NCBI GenBank assembly: GCA_000827265.1
Contig: KN834777.1
Location: 260,951-324,950, forward strand
From: Collybiopsis luxurians FD-317 M1
Taxonomy: Eukaryota; Basidiomycota; Agaricomycetes; Agaricales; Omphalotaceae
DNA: 64,000 bases
Direction: 5' to 3'
Positions 12,124 to 23,431 of the stretch are shown here, in pieces. A model generated the notes under the pieces. The model did no database searches. It was not told the origin of the DNA and was given only the letters and a program-made list of their open reading frames with translations. The stretch's first letter is position 1. Every line of letters starts with the position of its first letter. Both the position numbers and the translations under genes were made by a program.

Positions 12124-12564
12124 ATGCTCACGTTAGCTCAAGAGACCGCGGACCTCTCTCTTCCTCTCGCTCAGTATCATTGTTTACTTACACTCATGTG
12201 CTTCTTTACTTCAACCCTGATTGAGGCGGCTTTCGAAATGCTAATATACGGTTCGGAATCCGGATATCAGCCGAATGAGCTAAATCGCATCCTCTTTTGA
12301 GCAGTTAAATTGCCGTAACAAGACCCGTAAACGTCGCGAGCACTTTTGAGTGTTATATCCGTGTTCGAACTATATCCTTATGTGAACCCTTATGCCATGT
12401 CTTTTTCACCAGTGAGTACTAGTGAGTTCTTATCCCCGTTGGTTTTTCACACTAAGGTCTCTTGTTTCATAAGGATGTATCCTTTGGGTTTGCTCAGATC
12501 GAACACTGAACAATCTTCCTTAAATATTGTTGTCAGCTTGAGCCTTGAACATCTGACCGCCTAG
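12124..12564 (+). pseudogene. Multi-span membrane protein, copy 1 of a tandem pair, internally deleted
   Basis: The amino terminus is preserved from the ATG at 12124 (MLTLAQETADLSLPLAQ, then a hydrophobic helix to 'FEMLIYG') and ends at an intron donor. Instead of the following four or five helices, the sequence jumps to 'SVISVFELYPYVNP'. That matches 'SIISVFKFHPHVNP' in copy 2, which lies hundreds of bases further along there. A middle part is therefore missing. The family is a common agaricomycete seven-helix type without known function. Confidence 0.6.
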
Positions 12565-13232
12565 ACAGCAGCCGCGAACACATATACTAATATACTATCT
12601 AAAAAAAAATGCAGTAAAATTGTTGAGTGAAAAGCTCACCGGAAATACGATCTTGTTGCTTCCTGCTTGTCAAGAATAACAACTTCCTTATTCGGGCACC
12701 GATTAGAGGCGTAGATTAGCGCTAAAGGCGCTTACTATAGCGGCCTCAGTTTGAATAGACTACTAATCCTGCCGATGGCTGAAGGACTGATGTTCGGGGG
12801 GTTCGGAGGCAAATCCTGTCCATTTCTCCCATCATACTGCTGCACGCCAGCACCCACTTCACATTCTTCCTGTCGAAGCTTTCATGAAAACGATTGGCTT
12901 GTACATTTGCCAATGCAGACTTGCTTGACCTTACTATAACAACAGATTCAGCGAACTCGACTAGTACAGTACATGCAAAGTCAATCACTATCTAACTGGA
13001 TGACTTCCCGTAGAATTAAATCTTCCAGTAAACAATCCGGCACTTATTGGAAATTAGATTATGAGTCAAGTTATTTGCCTTATCATTCCCGCCAACGCTG
13101 AAGTCAAGTATCACGCTCACCTGATTTTGTTGATCCCAAATCACTCGGACCTACTCGGCTTGAGTCGATGCATGTGGAAACGTCACCGGAGTATCCAAAA
13201 ATGGGCTAGGAAATGTCATCGAAGGTTGAAAA

Positions 13233-13268
13233 AAATCTATGAAGGGGTCAGGACCCCTTCGTAGATTT
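13233..13268. repeat. Near-perfect 36-bp palindrome
   Basis: Arms of 17 bp (13233-13249 and 13252-13268) pair with one mismatch around a 2-nt centre. It lies between the two membrane protein copies. It could be a transcription terminator-like hairpin, a binding site, or the end of a small element. Confidence 0.8.
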
Positions 13269-13499
13269 AAAGTTTACGACGCCTCTCAAATTTCAAATTT
13301 CAGCACTCGGAGCACTACCCGAGCATTCCGAATCGATTAATTGCAAGATTTTCGACAATTAATGCCTACGGAAGTCATCCACTCATCTTCGCCTGTACTT
13401 TCATCAAACGGCATCCTGTTCGCATCCTGTGTCGCTATGTAAAAGTAATCAGATACGATCATGTGAACCTACAGCATGATGAAAACATTTCTATATTTG

Positions 13500-14985
13500 T
13501 TTCGATCGTGCTAGTTTATAAGACCACAGATCTCTCTTGCTCTCACCCAGAATCACTTACCTACACTTATGCTGTTCCTTACTTCAGCTCTAATCGGGAC
13601 GGTGTTAGAAATACTGACGTACGGTTCGTTTTCCACAGCAACATACCTAGCTCGCACCAAGATGGACTAAATCGCGAGCTCTCTGCAGGAATATACATAG
13701 CCGTCTTTTTCAGGAGTCTAACAGTCTTCTGCAGACGCCGTGAGCAGAGAAAGCCTACGCTTTTCCTAGCCATTGCGACCTGCGCCCTCTTCATTGTTAC
13801 GACGGCGGTGAGTCCTCTGCCATCTTCATTCTTCGGATATTGATTTTTTCTTGAGACGGTCTCGTACGACGTGGTATTCCTGATAAATGTTTTCAAGAAT
13901 TATACCACCCAGCATATTGATTATTCAGGATACCCTGCGAAACACATTGCCACCACTGTAGGCACGGTGCTGGACATTCTAATTTCTGACGCAATCCTTG
14001 TACGTCTATGCATGTCTTTTTTGGTGAGAACTAAAGATATATCCCTTTGTATACAGTTCTATCGATCCTACACTCTCTTCTTGGAGGGTCGTAGATGTTT
14101 GCTGGTCATATCATTCAGTGTCTATAATCTAGAAATTGGTCGGTCTTCCAACGCAAACTACTTTACGTCTCTCATACTCGTACCAGCCCTCGGCATTTGG
14201 AGCATCATTTCGGTCTTCAAGTTTCATCCGCATGTAAATCCCTTGTCAGAAGAGGTCGTCATATCTTTGTCAATTGCAGACAGCGCCTATGGGGCGTTGG
14301 CACTTTTCATAAACTTGATATTCACCAGTGAGCTCTTATTTTTGCTCGGTTCTCAAAAATAAAATGTTAATTCTATTATCAAAGTCTCCTTTGTAATTTG
14401 TCTATGGCGCTCCCATCACCGCTTAGCTCAACTTCATATTACTCGACAATCATCCTCAAATATTTTTGTTCGCGTTGGAACCGTCATTGTCAGTTCCGGT
14501 GAATGACTGCTCAATTTCTCATTCTGTTCCTTTCGTTGAAACTTTCGACCCCGTGGATCTAGCTGCCGCAAATATTGTCTGGATGGTTTGCGTGTTTTCG
14601 ACTTCGGTGACTTCATCGGTTCTGTATGAGATTTTCAGTGGCCCGGTCAGTTATAACTTTTCTTCGTCTTTGAACTCCAAAAATGGGTGCTAACTAACGG
14701 GGTTGATAGTTGCCCGTTGTTACAGTATGTCAAAGACCCTTACTCTACCGCTTAGCCCAATCGATCACTAAAACTTTCCTCTTGCATCCAAAGGCATTGA
14801 TTGTAAGTCCAATAGTCATTATCAGGCTATCTCCGATGCTCATTGCGATACTCGAGTTCTCTCTGGTTGTTGTTCAATCTCCCCAAACTTCATCTCATCC
14901 TGCAGAAATGATGAACCAATATACCCAAAAACCTGTTGTATACCCTCAAGTGCTTCTTCGTGACGTTGAGCGTGGGGACGTCTAA
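13500..14985 (+). pseudogene. Multi-span membrane protein, copy 2 of a tandem pair, probably frameshifted
   Basis: Exon-like blocks run in order. The helix 'LMLFLTSALIGTVLEILTYG' is joined by an intron to 'IYIAVFFRSLTVFCRRR' and 'PTLFLAIATCALFIVTTA'. Next comes a block with 'AKHIATTVGTVLDILISDAIL', spliced to 'FYRSYTLFLEGRR', then 'SLILVPALGIWSIISVF' and 'ISLSIADSAYGALALFIN'. The end contains 'KALIVSPIVIIRLSPMLIAI' and a polar tail stopping at 14985. Compared with copy 1, the region before the first helix has lost bases ('SLALTQNH' is out of frame with an upstream ATG), so I see no proper start. It could still be expressed from the inner Met near 13570. Function is unknown. Confidence 0.55.
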
Positions 14986-15474
14986 GCAGATTTGTGAGTT
15001 ATCGTGTTTGACCCCTAGATATGCGATGTTTAATGACACGGTAGAGCAGGGGGTTCGGCTGGGCCGGAATTGTCACATTGTCACCGAGTTATAGTTGTGT
15101 GGTCACGCATGTCCGTAGTCTTTAGTCTTATGCATTCATGTTCACGCCGTATTCGACTTGTGAGTAGGCTGCTCCTACTCTAACGACCCAGAGATTATTC
15201 AATACAATCCTGCAGATTGAAGGAATTATCCTTTCTATACTTGTTACCTTACTTCAATTTACACCTCAGTACACGGGAGCCTATTTTCACACGTACTACA
15301 TTCAAGTAATAACGACTCCGCTAAGTGAAATCGGTCTGAGAATCAACTACCCGGGGACTAATGCTTGTCGGCGCCACATGCTCATGCTAGGAGGCGAAAT
15401 GCAGAGTCTGAGACGACGCGCGGGGGAGAGTGAGGAGGGCGAAAGGTGTATCTATGTAACGCAAGCAAAAAGGA
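14986..15474. other. Intergenic between convergent genes
   Basis: No coding pattern is seen. It separates the 3' ends of the plus-strand membrane protein remnant and the minus-strand DUF6534 copy 2. Confidence 0.4.
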
Positions 15475-17413
15475 TTATCCTTTGAACTCTGGGTTAACAT
15501 CGTCTACCGAGTCCGTATGCATCTGCATAGTTTTGTTGACGTTGACTTCCACCGCAGGTACAGGAGTGGTCGACGTCAGCTGAATCCCTGAGCGCCCAGA
15601 GTAAGTGTTTCTGAATCGGATGACTTCCAAATCAACAGCACCACCAGACCGCGACGTCGACTCGCCGGTACGCCGGAGAATTGGGCGATAATTCAACCTA
15701 TGCAAAGCGAACGTTAATTAGGCGTAAATGGAGTAAGGGAAGAACGCACATAGCAAGCACGGAGTTTGCGTAAACTGGAGACGAAGATGAATATGCTGCG
15801 CTTAAAATAATCAAGCAGTAGCTCTTACGTTTGGCGATAACGAAGTAAAGACTTAGGAAAATCAAGTTTCGCATTGAGACCCACTGCAAAAATCGTGTTC
15901 AGGAGTCATATCAGTCCGAGTACCTTGGAATACACACGCAAATCAGAGACACTACAGTCGCTAATCTATCGGATTCGTCAGAATACGCATTGCATAAAAT
16001 TCTTCGCAAAACTTACGCGGTAACTGCACCATTTTCCAATGTGTATATGATCAATGAGTCGATTACCGTATCGAGACTGATAAGTACTGGTCAGCAGTTG
16101 AAAAGAAAAGCTGACACGCTCCGCGCCCCACCTGAGAGATTTAGCTCGACTTTGCTTCAGAATATACTTGAGATTCAGTTAGCACCGATAGCGAAATACG
16201 AGAGTGCCGCAAAATTACCATCATAGTGCTGGTGATCAGGATATCGACCGTGCAGGACAGCCCGAGCCCGAGAGAAAACACCCACTGGGAAGAAGTCAAA
16301 CCGTACTCAAAAAAGGGCATAACCTAAGCCACCTACTCCGATCGTAGACCTAAACGACACGAAGCTTTTTAAATGAATCATGTATGTTCCTGTAACTGAT
16401 ATATTGTTCAAAACTGAACGAGGAAAGGTTTAGACGTCAAACGCACATATGGCGGAAACTAATAGGCCAGACTTCAGGTTATCGACCAAGTTTTGGCTGA
16501 ATGTCATGGAGATTTACCAACTCGGAGGACGGCAAGCGTAATCTGACAGATGACACAAGTTTACACCGAGTACCTTCCAGGGAGCGGAATGTAGTACTTA
16601 CGATAGGGAAGGTGATCCAATAGTTTCTATGTGTCACTGGTAACACGGTGGGTTAATGTCGTCCAACAAGGTATCATACGTAGAAGATCCTGCGTACACT
16701 TGAAGATCCTCCATGAATACATGCTACAAAAGCCGGTCAAGTTCCCGAAAAAAAGAGTACCATCAGTAAACAGACCTATGCGCCATCAGTGTTGATATGG
16801 ACTGAGGAGAAAGGACGTGAATCTCAGCACAAGTCATGCACAACAGAAATGTTGCTTACGGTGACGAAGATCGAGAGCTGGATAGCAACTTGGGTTAAAT
16901 CTTGGAATGAGATTGCAATGATGGACCGGACGCACGGGGAGTGTACTACAAGGTAGTCGTCTGAGGTCAGTGTTTGTAGTCCAATTAGATAGAATCGCAA
17001 AGCTTTACATTGGAATCTTATCTGGATCCTGCCCTCTGTCGGTGATAAACCATCTCCACGAAGCGGTCCAAAGAAAAACAGAGTGTAGAAGATCCATCAA
17101 TCTGGCGGCTGGGTAAGGCTAAGGACGTGATGATTTCTCTTTTCAACGCACAATAACGAAATGACCTGTGCAGACAGATTGTGAACCATGGAGCTTTTGC
17201 CGAAAGATTGCATGGAATTACCAGAGTCTCTGTGCGCCAAGTGTCACCGGCTCGCGCGGTCTTCCAATAAATAATGCACTGCACTATCAAGACTCCCGTA
17301 AAACTGGGGAAATTTATCAGTTACGAAGGCGTAGAGAGATGAACAACATCGTACAGCAGGGCGAGCGGCGTACCGATGATGATGGCACCGAGGGATGTTG
17401 CCTGAGTGGCCAT
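15475..17413 (-). CDS. DUF6534-type multi-span membrane protein, copy 2
   Basis: The start ATG is complementary to 17411-17413. Exon 1 reads 'MATQATSLGAIIIGTPLALL' and is spliced to 'FTGVLIVQCIIYWK' and 'GDTWR', closely matching copy 1 at 2505-4687. Later exons give 'YSWRIFKC', 'RNYWITFPI', 'QWVFSLGLGLSCTVDILI', 'LDTVIDSLIIYTLENGAVT', 'MRNLIFLSLYFVIAK' and 'VYANSVLAM', joined to 'LNYRPILRR'. The polar tail again contains 'VNVNKTMQMHTDS', nearly the same as in copy 1 (VNVTKTMQMHTDE), so that short tail motif is under constraint. The middle introns are not fully resolved. Function is unknown. Confidence 0.7.
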
Positions 17414-18786
17414 AAGTGCTGAGCGTTAAGACGTTGAGGACTGTCGGGGTTTCATTCTTGATATACCAGTACCGTAATCGATCACTCGATCTCCAATTGT
17501 CAAAAATGTAGAATAAGGAAAATCCTTAATCCGTTCAGCCTCCTGACCGAGCCTCCTGACCGTACTATTCGCCCGCAGGCGAGGGGTAGTAAACTAGTAC
17601 CCACAGGCGCTAATGCTCTTGTTACGAGTAAACAAAGTCAAGCAGCCCTTAATAGCACTGTGGTTTACCATGCCACGAAGGGCGTCCAAGTACCCAAGAA
17701 TTTGAGCCTCCGGGTCAGTCTACTCGTGGCACGTCGGTGAGGGTGCGATGGCGATGGTGGCTCGAAGTGAGGCAGAGCCGGGCCGGCCGGTGACTCAAAG
17801 TCCGAGGCCCTGCTGCCAGCAACTACGAAAAAGATGGTCGCATTCGAAAACGAAACGGTTTCATTTCAACGCTAAATCATCATTTGTGTCGCAAAGCTCC
17901 CTTTTTTCTGAGAAAACGCCTTGTTACCAATCTCGAGGCTCTTTCTTCACTCTCCAGTTATATGTTGACTATCGGAATCCCTGAAATATTCTGTCAAGAT
18001 CTCCAGCCAGCTAGTAGGTTTCTGGTGTATCCGATTCGGTCTTGGACTACCCTCGCGCTCATTAGAATTGGACCTGGACCTGGCTTTGCCCTCACAGCTT
18101 TTACTAAGTAAGAAACGGTTCAGCCTCAAGTTTGGGCTCGTGTGTTGCCAGTTCACGCTGGGCAGGATAACGCATCCAAAACTAATTGAATGTCGGAACT
18201 CTAAAGTCTAAGAGATCCTTCTTTGCACGGAAAAAGCGAGTGCTTGCGAATAAGATGCTAGGAACAGAAGCTCGTGCGAGGGCGACCGCCAAACTAACGA
18301 CAAAAAAAATCTTGTTCCTGGATCAACCCTGCGACTGGACACGCAGTCTATATCCTCGTTTGTACACACTCAGCCGAACAAACTAATACGTAATGTTAAA
18401 TTTCTAGCTTCAGCAATCGCTTGCATGGATGCACATATGGCGTTCGTCTGGTAAGCTCAGATATCGTGGCCACGCTACGTTGGGTTTCCTAATCGTTCCA
18501 CGGGCTCGTACGACTCACAATCCCACTTGATGTTCAGAAATCCCTGCGAGAACTGGAAGGGAGCTTACGTATTTACCTTGGGTCCTCGAACATTGATCGC
18601 CATCTATCATTTGGGTAAGCTCTTGGGAAGATACTTAGGCCTCCGGTACAGTATTACTAGAATTGATCCATCTGAAAACGTAAATAAAGTAGGGCCCGTG
18701 GAATTGAAGAAGCATATCCGAGGCGATGAGCTCTCTCGTCTCTGCTGTGCGAAAGTCAAATTGGCACTGATCAATACTGAGCGGCG
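17414..18786. other. Intergenic, no convincing gene
   Basis: Open frames of 60-116 codons overlap on both strands without motifs. A GC-richer stretch at 17700-17820 stands out mildly. No repeat boundary is seen. Confidence 0.4.
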
Positions 18787-19805
18787 ATGTCGGAGGCGGA
18801 GGCGCTTCGAGGAATACAATATGCTGGATTCACGCGAGGCAAATTCGAAAATGAGCTTGACCCTCTGGTGGATTTAAAAGGCTTTGGAGATGCACTTGGA
18901 TGGATAAAGTACGCCTTCCCAGATTTCCTTTTGTCAGGCATGAACGCGGATTCTAAGGTCAGTTTTCTTTCATAAGGAAGAAGGATAACTAATCCTCTTC
19001 AATCAGCCTATTATCACGTTCTACAACCGTCCTGGGCTATTTATGTCCAAAAAAGCGCAGCGTGCCTTCATAACGGAGCTTCGTAGCGTAGCGGTGGCTG
19101 CACTGCGTTTGGATAACGATTTTCTTACGCCAAATTATGTCTCTCTCTCAGTGATCCAGCCGCTTTATCCGACAAGTTAATTGCAGTTGGTCGCTCTCCT
19201 TCGACTGGATGCATAGTCGGTTTCCTTTCTTCGGTGCTCGTGGATATTCCGGATGTCGTAGAAGGGAGGGTGATCCATCTAGGGTTGGCCTGTCTCCATC
19301 CTTCATATAACTACTTCTCTGGCTTCACGAAGCATCTGGCCTCTAGCATACTCTCTGGCTTCTTCTCGACAATCCGGGGGTCGGGAAGGTGTGGCTTACC
19401 CGTCGTTCATCCAATCTTTCGACGTTGGGGCTGTTTGCGGAGCTCTTTGAAGGGGTCTTTCCGTCCCCTAGCCACCCAGTTTCGCCTCCATCTTCTGAAT
19501 GTTTGACCATTGCGACTGCGACAGTGACCTCGACTAGCCGTTCTCTGAATCTCTCGCCGTCAGATCTGGACCCTAGGACATTCCAAATCAAAACTGGACC
19601 ATTTCAGGCTGGTAAGGACGAGCAGGAGAGAAATAAACGGTATCTGCAGGCTAGCCCGAAAATGGGAGAATTTTACAGGAAATACCTCGACGACATAGGG
19701 AGTAATGTCGAGGAGAATGTCGTTTTACCGATTCTGCTCGTCGGTCAGTTCGATGCTCATGTTTTTAGCAAATTACGAGCTTCTATGCGACAGAGTAAGC
19801 TCTAA
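18787..19805 (+). pseudogene. Acetyltransferase-like protein, decayed paralog
   Basis: A first exon (18787-18957) ends 'FPDFLLSGMNADSK' and a 49-nt intron (18958-19006) joins it to 'PIITFYNRPGLFMSKK'. The rest matches the intact gene at 25281 over its whole length, for example 'LSDKLIAVGRSPSTG' and 'RRSSNLSTLGLFAE', and ends with 'FYRKYLDDIGSN'. Two frameshifts break it: one after 'LTPNYVSLS' near 19150, and one near 19380 where a run of G follows 'FFSTI'. It is therefore a pseudogene, though a recent one. Confidence 0.75.
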
Positions 19806-20555
19806 GATGTGTGTAACTTTGCGGGAAGGAGGGTAAATACGGGTATGATACATATTTGATTCTGAAAATTTCCTGGACATATTTCGCTCAATATAATTCG
19901 AGGCTAGAGACTGGCTTTGTTGATAGATGATGGAATCCATCGGGTCCTGTATGGCTTTTCAGTGCTGAGCCGGTTATCTGTCGCGCACACAGCTTTCCTG
20001 AAGGTCCTTTCACATGCAGCCCCCGGTATTCGAGTGAGACTCTTTGAAGATCGAAAGTTCCCTATTTGAAAGCCACGCCCTTAAGGGGTTGTAAGCATTG
20101 CATACTTAATCTTGCTTAATACGTAGTACGGTCAGTTGCTTATTGCCGAGCGGCACCCGACGCTGGCAGAGCCGGTCCACACTATATATTTATTTCTTGC
20201 CGCTCGATGATTGTCGCTAGCCGAAACAGATCTTAGAAGGCGGCACGTTCGGGTGTATCAGAGGCCGGTCTTCAGAGCGGAAGATCAATCCATTGTCTAG
20301 GGAAGAATCTCGCTTCCCTGCAATTCATTGAAAGTTTTCTAGCCCCAGCTGGTCCATCACTTATTAGTCCTATTGTCTTTTACGAATATTATGAGGGCCA
20401 TCCTCATTTCTAGAGTATGGACAAAGTACAGGCAGAGGAAGTTTCGTTGAATTGTTGAAATCTTGATTTATCATTTTACCTTGCTGCTCTGAGTTAAGTT
20501 ACCTCAATGTTAAGATGCGATAGGGGACAGGGACAAGTTTTTCAATTTCTGGATA
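19806..20555. other. Intergenic up to the inverted-repeat element
   Basis: Nothing recognisable. It ends at the TA target site of the next feature. Confidence 0.4.
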
Positions 20556-21102
20556 CTATGGTTGTTAGGGATAGTGAAGGGTTAGGGATAGTGAAATTCT
20601 CGAAAAATCGGCCTTCCGCTTGTCCGATGGCTATAGTAAATTTTTCATAGCATGTTTAGATACCAATACCCACTTCTATCCACTTACATCGAGAATATAC
20701 CAATGGAAAATGAAGTAGTCGAGGGAATAGTGAATAGACTCATCGAATACTTGCATCAAATTGGCAGGAACACTACAATAATGAACTGGATAGATACATT
20801 AAAGTGGCTGTGGCTTCGTAGTTTAATTAGCAGAGTTTGAATTCCGAATTTTAAGAAAATCCATGCGGTATTGAACGAATGAGAACCAAAACGAAGTGGG
20901 AAATATGACGTGTTTTCACTATCCCTAACCCCCTTCGGTCACTGCCCGAGCATGTCAGTAAAATCAATTAAAATCTCAGAAATTCGGTGTAGGGGTTTTC
21001 AAGCCCCAGAAATTCAGCTATGCACTCAGAATAATGATATTTGAACAATTTGAGAAGTTATTAGCATTTTGATCAAAATTTCACTATCCCTAACAACCAT
21101 AG
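20556..21102. mobile_element. MITE-like element with TA target duplication
   Basis: The ends are a perfect 23-bp inverted repeat (CTATGGTTGTTAGGGATAGT plus GAA) flanked on each side by TA (20554-20555 and 21103-21104). A second inverted pair, GGGTTAGGGATAGTGAA, lies just inside at 20579-20595 and 20915-20931. The 547-bp length, lack of a transposase and TA duplication suggest a non-autonomous Tc1/mariner-type element. The single internal open frame (20652-20840) has no recognisable domain. Confidence 0.8.
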
Positions 21103-21191
21103 TACTGTCACTAACCGAACTATGTTTTTGGTCCCGGCTGGGCAACGGCATTGGGACTCCGGGATAATCGGCAAAGGTGACTCGGCAGTAA

Positions 21192-21554
21192 TCAAGTGAA
21201 AGAATAAAGAAAAAAAAAGAGAGAACGGTTGCAAGCAAGGTGATTACGGGCTTGGAAGAACTGATTGAGAAAAGTGGATGGAAACCTGTCACCTGTAAAT
21301 ATAATAAGTTTGTCCTCTGATCGGAGTCTTTCTAGAACCACAAATCCTATGCTATACCGCCTCACATCTGCGACAGTGAACGACAAAGGTACTTTCACTC
21401 CCTCTGGGTCGTAACAGGAGTATGCTCTGAAGAGTAATGTTTCGAGGGATGATGTCAAATACGGCCAATAGAGGGTTTCTCGGCCTTTCGACGTGATCGG
21501 GATTATATCGAACAAGGCTGTGAGGACAGTCACCTCGAACTGTACTTCGATCAA
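21192..21554 (-). CDS. Unrecognised exon-like open frame
   Basis: A 120-codon open frame with protein-like composition (for example 'RETLYWPYLTSSLETLLFRA' and 'PLSFTVADVRRYSIGFVVL'). It ends at a plausible intron donor near 21294, after 'DKLIIFTG'. I recognise no family and see no convincing partner exon. It may be a remnant. Confidence 0.3.
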   Translation of the reverse strand: MIEVQFEVTVLTALFDIIPITSKGRETLYWPYLTSSLETLLFRAYSCYDPEGVKVPLSFTVADVRRYSIGFVVLERLRSEDKLIIFTGDRFPSTFLNQFFQARNHLACNRSLFFFLYSFT

Positions 21555-23431
21555 GCTACGTACACATCCGTAGATACCGCAAAAATAGCATCGGAATCAA
21601 TATGAAGATACTGTAAACTCTAGGCTATCAGAAAATCACAGTACCGCCCTCACAGTAAGTACCGCCTTTTGTAAAGTCGTGGCGAGTACTGCAAAGTTTA
21701 CTGCTGGGTTCTGACGTTGAGATATTTTCCGGAAAAGTGGACGAAATGAGAAATTACGTTACTTCTACATTTCTCTATCAAAGCTCCAGCACTTGACTGC
21801 GTTGATCAAGGCGAAAGAAAGGGAATGATGGGTAAATCCCCGAGCAAAAAAAATACCGTCCAGCCCCGACCGGCTTGATCGGTTGAGGGAAAGAGTAAAA
21901 ACTCTCAAGAGGATAAGCTAATCATCGGATTGCCTGACATGGATGTGGATGTGGCTCCAAGCATGCGGTAGAGCCTCGCGACGCAGTAAACTTTGGTGGA
22001 CAGAATTGGTTTTTTAGGAGGTATAGAAGTAAGCTAAGTTAACTCCTTTCGCGCCTACCACCTCTCTGCCAGCTCAGTATGGTATCATGATGAAGGATTC
22101 CACGATTTGGATGAATGAATACCGGTGAAGCGAGGAACAACAGGGATAGTGCAAAGTACTTATTGGAGTACTTGTGATCAAGCAACAAAAAAGTACCAGG
22201 TTATTTAGTCTCGTATGAGATTGGCTGAAGACTCCCACCATCACCATGCTCTCTTAGTCCGCAACGGGCTGATCAAGATGCAGAAAGTATGTTAGATCAA
22301 GAGCACTATGTCGTAATGATAGAAGGCATGATATCGACTCTGGCGCCTAGACAAAAAATTCTCTACCGCTATGATAAGGGCCGGGGATTTCCTGTGCGGC
22401 GCTGAGGATCATCAGAGTCAGCAGTCACAAAACAGGTAGTAAGACAAGAACTGGAACAGTTCTACACTTAGCAAATTTCTCCCATGCTCAAATGAAGGTG
22501 AGAGATGATTCGACTCCAAAAAAATGATTGATCTGTCGTGATATCAGCATCGGATCCCAGTCTGCTAACAATGCGGAGTGCCCTCAGTCACAGCTTACAA
22601 CAATGCGAGGCAAATGCGAGGTGCCTCCAGTCGAGATAACTAAAAACAGCCCAGAGAGTGATCGGAGTCGAGGTTTAGACTTTTTAGTTCAGTGTTGTGC
22701 GGCGGATTTCATCAGGTGCAACTTGCAGCTCATCGCATAATGTATTTTAATACATGTAGCCGAACATTTTCAGTGACAATGCCCCAATTTTCATGCTCTA
22801 GTAATCACCACCCTTCAATTTGATCAAAACACGGTCGCCAAACTGTCACGTGATAGTAACTGATTTTCACTTCAATGTCTTCCATTATGATTCACATATG
22901 GTTCGCGTATCATCCGTCCCTGTTTTCCTCGCTTCTTGTCACCCCTGTCATTAATGTCTTTCACTCCTCGAAATACTCGTTCTCATTCAGCAAAATGAAT
23001 GTGTACTGCCTTCGTAACTCAACTGGTACGAAAGCAACGGCATCGCCATCTGAATCACCATAAACTTTCAGTCCAACCGGTTTCGGCTTGTGGCTTCTCA
23101 TTGGCTACACATTCAGTTTAACTGCGATGTGCTACATTGTTCGCCTTCTCGTCTCCTAGATCATTTGGTTTCGAGACAGCAAAGTTGAATCTTGGCAGTT
23201 CGGGAGCTTATATGTCCAAGCTATACAAATCCAGCTCCTCGAGCGTTTTACTCGAGATCAGGTGCCTATTTTTGTGAACCTGGGAGCGTTGTACGTATCA
23301 AGTTCTTCCTTTTTGCGGATCTCCAAGCAATATAAAATTGGTTGTAGTTATACGCTCGTTCAGCGAGAAAAGTTACTTGCTCACGGCATCCCTAAATTCA
23401 ATTTTCTCCTAACATATTTCAAGACGAAGCC
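21555..23431. other. Intergenic, no convincing gene
   Basis: Short open frames only. The last part (22860-23430) is pyrimidine-rich and serves as the 5' flank of the DUF6533 gene. Confidence 0.4.
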
